Assembly: GCA_950097015.1 (NCBI GenBank)
Contig: CATNEN010000007.1
Coordinates: 2,542,001 to 2,606,000, forward strand
DNA from: Macrostomum hystrix
Taxonomy: Eukaryota; Platyhelminthes; Macrostomidae
Direction: 5' to 3'
DNA: 64,000 nucleotides
The notes beneath the pieces were generated by a model. The model was not told the origin of the DNA. It saw only the letters and a list, made by a program, of their open reading frames with translations, and ran no database searches. Made by a program: the position numbers and the translations under genes. Positions 1-9,600 of this stretch are shown one piece after another. The first letter of the stretch is position 1; each line of letters opens with the position of its first letter.

Positions 1-1120
1 AGACCCCTCTCTGTTAGACAGACCCCTCCCCTGTTAGACAGACCCCTCTCTGTTAGACAGTCCGCTCTCTGTTAGACAGACCCCTCTCTGTTAGACAGAC
101 CACTCTCTGTTAGACAGACCCCTCTCTGTTAGACAGACCGCTCTCTGTTAGACAGACCCCTCTCTGTTAGACAGACCCCTCCCCTGTTAGACAGACCCCT
201 CTCTGTTAGACAGTCCGCTCTCTGTTAGACAGACCCCTCTCTGTTAGACAGACCACTCTCTGTTAGACAGACCCCTCTCTGTTAGACAGACCACTCTCTG
301 TTAGACAGACCCCTCTCTGTTAGACAGTCCGCTCCCTGTTAGACAGGCCCTACTATGTTTGACAGACCCCTCCCCTGTTAGACAGACCCCTCTCTGTTAG
401 ACAGACCCCTCTCTGTTAGACAGACCCCTCTCTGTTAGACAGACCCCTCCCCTGTTAGACAGACCCCTCTCTGTTAGACAGTCCGCTCTCTGTTAGACAG
501 ACCCCTCTCTGTTAGACAGACCACTCTCTGTTAGACAGACCCCTCTCTGTTAGACAGACCACTCTCTGTTAGACAGACCGCTCCCTGTTAGACAGACCAC
601 TCTCTGTTAGACAGACCGCTCCCTGTTAGACAGACCGCTCCCTGTTAGACAGACCACTCTCTGTTAGACAGACCACTCTCTGTTAGACAGACCACTCTCT
701 GTTAGACAGACCCCTCTCTGTTAGACAGACCACTCTCTGTTAGACAGACCGCTCCCTGTTAGACAGACCACTCTCTGTTAGACAGACCACTCTCTGTTAG
801 ACAGACCGCTCCCTGTTAGACAGACCGCTCCCTGTTAGACAGGCCCTACTCTGTTTGACAGACCCCTCTCTGTTTGACAGACCCCTCTCTGTTAGACAGA
901 CCCCTCTCTGTTAGACAGACCGCTCCCTGTTAGACAGGCCCTACTCTGTTTGACAGACCCCTCTCTGTTAGACAGACCCCTCTCTGTTAGACAGACCCCT
1001 CTCTGTTAGACAGACCGCTCCCTGTTAGACAGACCCTACTCTGTTTGACAGATCGCTTACCTGTTTAACAGACAGCTCATCTGTTTGACAGACCGCTCCC
1101 CAGTTATACAGACCCTGTTA
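1..1120. repeat. 19-bp minisatellite
   Basis: Tandem units of about 19 bp with core CTGTTAGACAGACC and variants CCCCTCT, CACTCT, GCTCCC and GTCCGCTCT between cores. By length about 58 copies. The array degenerates at 1040-1115 and continues off the left edge. It lies downstream of the last visible SLC6 exon on the minus strand, so it is probably inside that gene's next intron. Confidence 0.95.
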
Positions 1121-1343
1121 TAGGGACTAAGAGTATTTTACTGTCTAGGGTTCAAAGAGGATATCCGCGGGATTTAAAATAGCAAACCATATATACAGTC
1201 ATTTGCGGAATACCCACGCAAACACTTTTATCCTCCTTTCTGTCAGACTTGAATTATCCATTATCCCCATCCTTCAATGCGCCATCATTATGGAAATCCT
1301 TCAAGCTTAGAGAGCCCAATAAGTGTGAGCTCAGGGTACTCAC

Positions 1344-3586
1344 TCTGGCTGCTCCAGCTGCCGCAGTACGACCAGGGCAGGCGGCTGGTGAACGAGGCGA
1401 ACAGGTACCAGAATGACCAGGCCATCAGTACGTTGTAGTAGATAGCGCACAGTGCCGACACCAACACCATACTGATGCCCATGCCTGCAGTGTTTGGCGG
1501 CCTCAGCTGCGATATTTGAATCAGATATAGGTGCGTGGGGATTGGGGAAGGGATTGGGGAAGGGATTGGTGGAGGGTTTGGGGAAGGGATTGGTGGAGGG
1601 TTTGGGGAAGGAATTGGGGTAGGGTTTGGGAAGGGATTGGGGGAGGGTTTGGGGAAGGGATTGGGGAAGGGATTGGGGAAGGGATTGGTGAAGGGTTTGG
1701 GAAAGGGATTGGGGAAGGGATCGGGAAAGGGATTGGTGGAGGGTTTGGGGAAGGGATTGGGGAAGGGATTGGGGAAGGGATTGGTGAAGGGTTTGGGAAA
1801 GGGATTGGGGAAGGGATTGAGGAACGGAAAAGGGAAGGGATTGATGAAGGAATTTGGGTAGGGTTTGGGGAAGGGATTGGGGTAGGGTTTGGAAATGGAT
1901 TGGGGAAGGGATTGGAAGGAATTGATGAAGGGATAGTGGAAGGGATTGGAGAAGAAAATAGGGAACAATAGAGTGATGGGATTTGGGGTTTGGGATTTGT
2001 GGAAGGGTTTGGGGAAGAGAAGGCAGTGATTGGAGCGGATTGTCACCTTTAAAAATGGGAGCGAACTCCCAGCAGCGCAGCGGCCCGGAGCTGCTGAACT
2101 GGCCCAGGCTGAGCTCCAGCATGAAGATCGGCGTCCCGCTGAACAGCAGGAAGGCGAAGAATGGGATCAGGAAGGCGCCTAAAGAAATGGGAAATTTTTT
2201 TTATCGCGACATTTTTAGACTTTCAATGCCTCCAGAACTGACTATCATAATTATTTTACCTCCGCCGTTCTTGTAGCACAGGTAGGGGAAGCGCCAGACA
2301 TTGCCGAGACCCACTGCGCAGCCGAGGCAGCTGAGGAAGAAGTCCAGCTTCCCCGTCCAGTTGCCGCGCTCCGCGTTTTCGTCGCCACCTTCGAAGGCAA
2401 GCAATAGGCCGCGCTTCTTGGCCAGCTGCAGCATCAGCTGGCGAGTTAGAGTTGAAGGCAAAAGTTTAGTGACTAACAGCCGAATTTTTACGGCAATTGG
2501 AGCCTGAATGTTCAGGGCAGTTAGAGCCTGAATGTTCAGGGCAGTTAGAGCCTGAATGTTCAGGGCAGTTAGAGCCTGAATGCTCAGGGCAGTTTGAGCC
2601 TGAATGTTCAGGGCAGTTGGAGCCTGAATGTTCAGGGCAGTTGGAGCCTGAATGTTCAGGGCAGTTAGAGCCTGAATGTTCAGGGCAGTTGGAGCCTGAA
2701 TGTTCAGGGCAGTTGGAGCCTGAATGTTCAGGGCAGTTAGAGACTGAATGTTCAGGGCAGTTTGAGACAGAATGTTCAGGACAGTTAGAGCCTGAATGTT
2801 CAGGGCAGTTGGAGCCTGAATGTTCAGGGCAGTTAGAGACTGAATGTTCAGGGCAGTTAGAGCCTGAATGTTCAGGACAGTTAGAGCCTGAATGTTCAGG
2901 GCAGTTGGAGCCTGAATGTTCAGGGCAGTTGGAGCCTGAATGTTCAGGGCAGTTAGAGACTGAATGTTCAGGGCAGTTTGAGACAGAATGTTCAGGACAG
3001 TTAGAGCCTGAATGTTCAGGGCAGTTGGAGCCTGAATGTTCAGGGCAGTTAGAGACTGAATGTTCAGGGCAGTTAGAGCCTGAATGTTCAGGACAGTTAG
3101 AGCCTGAATGTTCAGGGCAGTTGGAGCCTGAATGTTCAGGGCAGTTAGAGCCTGAATGTTCAGGACAGTTAGAGCCTGAATGTTCAGGGCAGTTGGAGCC
3201 TGAATGTTCAGGGCAGTTTGAGTCTGAATGTTTAGGGCAGTTAGAGCCTGAATGTTCAGGGCAGTTGGAGCCTGAATGTTCAGGGCAGTTGGAGCCTGAA
3301 TGTTCAGGGCAGTTAGAGACAGAATGTTCAGGGCCATTGAAGACTGAATGTTCAGGGCAGTTGGAGCGTGAATGTTCAGGGCAGTTAGAGACTGAATGTT
3401 CAGGTCAGTTAGAGACTGAATGTTCAGGGCAGTTAGAGCCTGAATGTTCAGGGCAGTTTGAGTCTGAACTTTGTGACCGACCTCTTTTTGGTTTCTTTCG
3501 ATTTTATCCAGAGTAGCTCGGATCTCCTTGACATCCGTTGCCATAGCAGCAGCAAAACCAGACGGCTGGTTGTCGCTAGCGGACAT
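1344..3586 (-). CDS. SLC6 family Na+/Cl- dependent transporter, 5' part (partial)
   Basis: N-terminal part of a neurotransmitter:sodium symporter, a plasma-membrane carrier for amino acids or amines. Proposed exons (minus): 3586-3482, 2437-2260, 2178-2047, 1484-1344; phases 0,1,1 match at each junction. TM1 carries the family signature [16 protein letters not shown], which supplies sodium and substrate contacts. TM2 follows ([12 protein letters not shown]...LELSLGQ), then TM3 ([16 protein letters not shown]) and the start of extracellular loop 2 with its first Cys (PWSYCGSW). The ATG at 3586 gives a short soluble N-terminus ([10 protein letters not shown]...). The substrate cannot be assigned because the remaining TMs lie off the left edge. 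Exon 1 is the least certain: the reading frame also stays open straight through the 2498-3470 array, but donor GAG|GTCGGT and acceptor CGCCAG| fit the same phase and the upstream tract is pyrimidine-rich. Confidence 0.85.
1530..1975. repeat. 12-bp purine-rich minisatellite in SLC6 intron
   Basis: Repeats of GGGGAAGGGATT with GGTGAAGGGTTT and GGTGGAGGGTTT variants. The array is a strongly G-rich/A-rich strand asymmetry tract inside the intron between exons 2178-2047 and 1484-1344. Long ORFs on both strands across it are by-products of a unit length divisible by three. Confidence 0.95.
2498..3470. repeat. 24-bp minisatellite at the SLC6 5' end
   Basis: About 40 units of 24 bp with core GAGCCTGAATGTTCAGGGCA. 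Both strands are open because 24 is a multiple of three (minus strand reads ALNIQAPT-like octapeptides). I place it in the first SLC6 intron, starting about 24 nt after the proposed donor. Sub-blocks with GAGACTGAATG and TTTGAGACAGAATG recur at about 200-bp spacing (2740 and 2940), which shows a higher-order duplication. Confidence 0.9.
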
Positions 3587-4054
3587 TTTGTGTACCTCTT
3601 CTGAGAGACTGCTCAAACTTTGCAGCGATTTGCAGAGCCTTATGCGCTAAGAACACAGCGGGACTGCATTTAAACACGAGAGCGTTGATTATAGGTGGGG
3701 GCTTGGGTACACACTGAACCTGCCTCTGACCTGGGCGGGGGGGGCTTGGGTCCAAGATATTTCATTGACTAAATAACAAACAGAAGGTAGGGCTGAGAAC
3801 CGCACCGCAAATAACAGTAAGGCCAAAAAGTGAATAAATTTCCGGCCAATTTATTCTCATGAGAAATTTTTGCTAATTAAATTGCGCGGGGACGCTTGTT
3901 TGCTTAATTGCTATTCTATTATTTTTTTATTATTCATATTGCTATAGAAGCAAGCAAATTCGATACATGACCGTTAGAAGAAAAACATTATTTCATTGTT
4001 TATTTCTTGCTAATGCTGAAAGACATAAATAAAAAACATACCCCCTAATTTAAA
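3587..4054. other. SLC6 upstream region
   Basis: AT-rich intergenic sequence. It should contain the SLC6 promoter (minus strand), but I see no convincing TATA box or other named site. A G-rich run (GGGCGGGGGGGGCTTGGG) lies near 3733. Confidence 0.4.
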
Positions 4055-5560
4055 ACATCAAGCTCCCAATCCAATTCTTCCACTCCCCAATCCAATTCTT
4101 CCACTCCCCAATCCAATTCTTCCACTCTCCAATCCAATTCTTCCACTCCCCAATCCAATTCTTCCACTCCCCAATCCAATTCTTCCACTCCCCAATCCAA
4201 TTCTTCCACTCCCCAATCCAATTCTTCCACTCCCCAATCCAATTCTTCCACTCCCCAATCCAATTCTTCCACTCCCCAATCCAATTCTTCCACTCCCCAA
4301 TCCAATTCTTCCACTCCCCAATCCAATTCTTCCACTCCCCAATCCAATTCTTCCACTCCCCAATCCAATTCTTCCACTCCCCAATCCAATTCTTCCACTC
4401 CCCAATCAAATTCTTCCACTCCCCAATCCAAGTCTTCCACTCCCCAATCCAATTCTTCCACTCCCCAATCCAATTCTTCCACTCCCCAATCCAATTCTTC
4501 CACTCCCCAATCCAATTCTTCCACTCTCCAATCCAATTCTTCCACTCCCCAATCCAATTCTTCCACTCCCCAATCCAATTCTTCCACTCCCCAATCCAAT
4601 TCTTCCACTCCCCAATCCAATTCTTCCACTCCCCAATCCAATTCTTCCACTCCCCAATCCAATTCTTCCACTCCCCAATCCAATTCTTCCACTCCCCAAT
4701 CCAATTCTTCCACTCCCCAATCCAATTCTTCCACTCCCCAATCCAATTCTTCCACTCCCCAATCCAATTCTTCCACTCTCCAATCCAATTCTTCCACTCT
4801 CCAATCCAATTCTTCCACTCCCCAATCCAATTCTTCCACTCCCCAATCCAATTCTTCCACTCCCCAATCCAATTCTTCCACTCTCCAATCCAATTCTTCC
4901 ACTCCCCAATCCAATTCTTCCACTCCCCAATCCAATTCTTCCACTCCCCAATCCAATTCTTCCACTCCCCAATCCAATTCTTCCACTCCCCAATCCAATT
5001 CTTCCACACCCCAATCCAATTCTTCCACTCTCCAATCCAATTCTTCCACTCCCCAATCCAATTCTTCCACTCTCCAATCCAATTCTTCCACTCTCCAATC
5101 CAATTCTTCCACTCCCCAATCCAATTCTTCCACTCCCCAATCCAATTCTTCCACTCTCCAATCCAATTCTTCCACTCCCCAATCCAATTCTTCCACTCCC
5201 CAATCCAATTCTTCCACTCCCCAATCCAATTCTTCCACTCCCCAATCCAATTCTTCCACTCCCCAATCCAATTCTTCCACACCCCAATCCAATTCTTCCA
5301 CTCCCCAATCCAATTCTTCCACTCCCCAATCCAATTCTTCCACTCTCCAATCCAATTCTTCCACTCCCCAATCCAATTCTTCCACTCCCCAATCCAATTC
5401 TTCCACTCTCCAATCCAATTCTTCCACTCCCCAATCCAATTCTTCCACTCTCCAATCCAATTCTTCAACTCCCCAATCCAATTCATCCACTCCCCAATTC
5501 AACTCTTTCACTCCCCAATTCAACTTTTTCACTCCCCAACATAACTCTTTCACTCCCCAA
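4055..5560. repeat. 21-bp minisatellite (about 70 copies)
   Basis: Units of 21 bp with core CCACTCCCCAATCCAATTCT; point variants CTCTCC and CACACC recur in blocks. Open in several frames on the minus strand only because the unit is divisible by three. It lies between two genes rather than in a recognised intron. Confidence 0.97.
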
Positions 5561-5690
5561 TCCAGCAAGCGGCAGGACACAGTTCACTCCCCAATCCAGC
5601 AAGCGGCAGGACACAGTTCACTCCCCAATCCAGCAAGCGGCAGGACACAGTTCACTCCCCAATCCAGCAAGCGGCAGGACACAGTGCTGT
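5500..5690. repeat. 34-bp minisatellite derived from the adjacent 21-bp array
   Basis: Three and a half copies of a 34-bp unit that begins with the same CACTCCCCAATCCA core as the neighbouring array, then GCAAGCGGCAGGACACAGTT. The 21-bp array decays through CAACTCTTTCACTCCCC variants into this longer unit, so the two share an origin. Confidence 0.9.
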
Positions 5691-5716
5691 CCTTGTGCTA
5701 AAAATGAAACTGCTAA

Positions 5717-6030
5717 TCAAACGCTTGAGACACACTCCGCCAAGGCCCCGTCGTACTGATTCGATGCGAGGTCGTCATCGTTCAGTTTCTGCGTGGGGGG
5801 ACCAAAACAACGCGTAGTTCTCATTTCCGTTAAAGTTGTCCGGCTGTCCGCTGGCCCACAGGCTCCCGTCAAAGCTGCATGGAGTTGTAGCTTACCCAAA
5901 ACCAACCACCCACTGGCTCAGCGCTACCCGGCCACTGACTGCCACCAAGAAGCAGTTTGTAAAGACTGTAGCTGGTCAGTATGCCCCAGTCCACGCTTGT
6001 GGACTGGCTTCACAAACCTGGATGCAGCAG
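5717..6030 (-). pseudogene. C-type lectin pseudogene (paralogue of the 8.0-8.8 kb gene)
   Basis: The minus strand encodes pieces that line up with the C-terminal half of the lectin at 8049-8786: LLGGSQWPGSAEPVGGWFWV, then SGQPDNFNGNENYALFWSP, then KLNDDDLASNQYDGALAECV and a stop. The three pieces lie in different frames. One shift falls in the GGWFWVSYNS segment, where one frame reaches TGA; another falls just before KLNDDD. The QPDN sugar-site motif and ND are kept. The N-terminal half is barely recognisable. It lies just beyond the 3' end of the fusion gene whose last intron contains the intact paralogue, which suggests local duplication then decay. Splicing instead of frameshifts is unlikely given the missing or overlapping bases at the breaks. 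Confidence 0.75.
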
Positions 6031-6600
6031 TCAGCTCATATCTACCAGTAATCAGTAAAATTGAGCTAAGACAGTTTGAAGTGGCGCTGTCAGGGACGAC
6101 TGAAGCATCGTTTGTAGCATGTTCTTATGTAGTCCTTGGCTGCTGTGTCTTCAAGGAACGTCACGGATTGACAATCCTAAGCGCCAATTGCCTACTTGCA
6201 GCGACAGAGTCACGTCAAACATATCAGAAAAAAATAATTAATTAAATACAATTAAAAGCAATTTTGAGTTTAAGGACTGGATTCGATTTATCACTTAGAA
6301 TGTAGCTCTTAATATTATACTGAAAAATAGTAGGTAAGCTAAAAGCAACTTACTCGCTAAAATATTGAAACAATTGCTTATTGTTTGCAGCGAATGAAGT
6401 GGCGAGCGTACATTACTTTAATTTTCTCGACCTTAAAAAACTCAGCAAAGCGTGAGGCCTTTAGCATCACGTACTGGATATATATGAATAAAATTGAAGC
6501 CTCAAAACTAGGTTACAAAATAATAAGCGAATGAGAATAGTTGTTTTAGGGTTAGGGTTAGTTTTCTTACACAAAGCAATAAAAATAAAAAGGTCACTTT
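6031..6600. other. 3' flank of the fusion gene
   Basis: AT-rich sequence without a gene. It has a short interstitial telomere-like run TTAGGGTTAGGGTTAG at 6546-6561, compatible with an animal TTAGGG telomere but too short to mean more. No clear AATAAA is visible on the minus strand close to the fusion-gene stop. Confidence 0.5.
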
Positions 6601-9600
6601 TCAACGTTGATTTGCAGCGGCCGCGGCCGCCTCCGCCTTGATGGCAATTCTCAACTCATCGCACAGGCGCACAATTCGATCTGCTTCAGTGGCGAGCAAT
6701 GACAGCTGCGGCTGCTGCTGCTGCAGCTGTGCTAGAATCGCGTCTGGTCGCAGGTAGAGAGACAGGTCCACAAATGGATCGCTGTCGGGACCAGAAGATG
6801 AGTAGAAGTCGCCCTCGGCAACGCACGCATCGACCCCGATGCCGTCGTTCAGGTAAAACCGCCGGGCCCGCCGTCGATGCCGAATGCCGACGATGCGATC
6901 CCGCATGGCCTGTGGCACTCGCTCGCTAACGCGCAACCGATCGCCCGGAGCCGTCCGGACGTAGGGGAACGCTTCGGCAGTTCCGAACAGGCGGCGATGA
7001 ATTCCGGAGTCGCTGGTGACCTGCGCAGAGGTGGTCACCGTGATTCGATTGTCCACTGATGCGCCGTGACCCTCAGTGGGGTCGGCATTGTCCAGCAGGG
7101 TAACGTGTAGCCAGTTCAACGGGCGCTCCTCGACCCGTTCCAACTGCAGGCTGGCATTGTGGCACAGCACAGCCTCATAGGAGGCGGACACTCGGACATT
7201 GACCTGCATCAATGTTTGCGAATCAGCTATTTAGAAAGAGAGCAATGGAGGCGCTCTAGTGACACTGCACCTGATTCTACATTAACTCTTGCCAGCTAAG
7301 CAAAGCAAGTTGACTCCTTGATTTAGTATAGAGTATGGACCATTGGGTCGATGGATGGACCACGATGTTGGCCATCGTGAGAGGTTTGCACTGACTGGCC
7401 ATTTTGGTACCGAGCACACAAGGAAGTATATTGAACCAAGACAGCAGACCTATGAAACAACTTCCAGAATCACAAATAATCTGCATCTTCGAGACATTCA
7501 ACGATTCTCGTGGGGCGTCTGGTGGAAAAAGCACCAATATAGGCAAAAATATTCTGCTATCAAAGTTTCTTTATGTCGGCTATAACTGCTGGTTATAATG
7601 TACTAATTATATTGTTAATTGATACACTTTTGAACCAATTCGCCAAAGAGGTTTATACAGAGTAATGTCAGTTGTGCTTGTCACCAGGGTCTTCGACAGG
7701 AATCGCTGAATATCTCGAAAATGTTTACGTCGGATTTGAAAGTTAGTCGGATTTGTAAAGAACAGAAAATTTTGATCCAGATGGTGGGCTTTCACAAAAA
7801 TCGGTCTTTGGTTTGGGGGCTATTGTGAAGTAGACAGCTCATTTAGGTATCCTTCGGGAAAATTTTAGTGCCTGAGCAAGTGCTCTAGGATCAGATTATC
7901 GATGTATTTTAGAGGTTTACATTTGACGATGAGCTTTGTTTAGTTTTCAGCAGTCAGAATGGTCAAACGTTGAATTGCGCTCAGATTTCAAAGCTGGTGT
8001 TTCTGAACCCGCTTTCCTTAGCATCGGGAACTCTTCTAGCTCGTACAACTAGGTGAACGGAGAGACACACTCCGCCATGGCTCCTTTATACTCATTGCTG
8101 GTTAGCATACCATCGTTCAATTCGGGTGCCGAGGACCACATAGTAGCGTAGTTCTCGCCGCCACCACTGTTGTCTGGCTGCCAGAAGCTCCAAAGTCGAC
8201 TATCAATGCTGGAATTGCAGCTCACCCAGTACCAGCCTCCGGCTGGCTCAGCGCTGCCCGGCAGCTGCGTGCCCCCGAGTAGTGCGCTAAGCGAGTCGAT
8301 GCGAGCCAGTATGCCTCTGATGTGAGCCAGCTCAGCTGAGTCCGTGACGTCAGCCATGGTTGTGAGGCCTGGCAGTGAGTCGATTGAAGTCTTGGCTAGG
8401 TTCCAGTTCTTGAGATCCGAGTACAGCTTGTACTTGGTGCCGCAGAAGTCGTCAGCGAACCCGGCAGGACACAGAGTTCCGGCCGGCAGTCCCGACTGCT
8501 GCTTCACAAACACCTGCTTGATGCGAGTGCAGCTGCAGTCTCTCACGTACTTGCTGCACCTGTTGAACACGAACAGCTGGCACGGACCGTCGGCCACGCT
8601 GAATGCCTGGCAGTCAGTTGTTCCATCGCACAGACTAGCGCACTCCAGGTCAGATCTCGAGCTTAAGCGAGTCACTATGAACTGGGGCCTGAGACACAGC
8701 AGCCCAGGGACTTCATTGAAGATATTCGAATAGGCCAGCAGAGCTTTCGTCAGATAAACTACGATTACCAATGCCTTAGCAACCATTTTTTTGTATCTTG
8801 GTTGTGTTGTCTGACCGGACGCGAGCGCGATTAAGGTGTAAAATTTTACTGACGTGAAGCTTTTTAAGAGCTTAGTTTAACTGCTAAAGGTAGTAAAAGT
8901 CCCAAGTGACCTGAGCTTGGCTGTTTGCTTTTAAGGCTCAGGTAAATCTTCAGAGTGAGCTGTGAAGAATTGCAGTGCCGATGTGTCCGATGAATCTACA
9001 AGTCAACTATGCCAGCTGTCTGGATTACATCAACTGGACACCCACGCCTTGAAATCACGATTCTAGAAATTTCTCTTCTACGAGCTAAAAGCATCCACAG
9101 CGGATACCCCAAAGCTCCTAAAAGGAGTAAAGCCCTGATAGATTGAAGCCCATTAACAATGAAAACGCCTTTCAAATTTGCAAAAATGTCTGAAACGTAA
9201 TGGCAAGGTGAATCTGTCAGATCTCAGAATTTTCTCAGAATCTGTCAGATCATCAAATCAAACTCTGTTGTTTAAGCTCTGAAATCGCAGCTGTGGCTTA
9301 GAAGTAGCATGGCAGGAATTCGGAATCAGATCATAATTAGGAGAGTCACAACGAGGTGATAAGCTCACCTTGACTTCATGGCCCATCCGCTCCGGCAACG
9401 CGATGGTCGCCTCCGTCTGCACGAATCCCAAGCGAAGCAGAGCTTTAGAGAAGATCTCAAAGTCACCCTCGGAGCGCTGCGGCCGACGGCGCAGGCGTTC
9501 AGCGGTTGACGCCGGGTCAGCTTCAGCCGACTGCAGCCGGTAGAGGCCGCAGCCGAAGCCGCAGCCGAGGCGGCGATTCCGGCGGGCGGACTTCGCCGGC

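Noticed and set aside
1-1120. CRISPR array
   Set aside because: Units are contiguous near-identical repeats without unique spacers, in an animal gene context. The same holds for the other arrays.
2498-3470. Coding interpretation of the 24-bp array as a repetitive N-terminus of the SLC6 protein
   Set aside because: The frame is open, but a phase-matched donor and a pyrimidine-rich acceptor allow it to be an intron, and it follows the donor-proximal pattern of other arrays. Not fully excluded; cDNA would decide.
4045-5580. ORFs of 349-511 codons (EELDWGV-type and KNWIGEW-type repeats)
   Set aside because: Pure translation of the 21-bp minisatellite in several frames; no start context, signal or domain, and no homologous unique sequence.
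6546-6561. Telomere or chromosome end
   Set aside because: Only two and two-thirds TTAGGG units, flanked on both sides by ordinary sequence.
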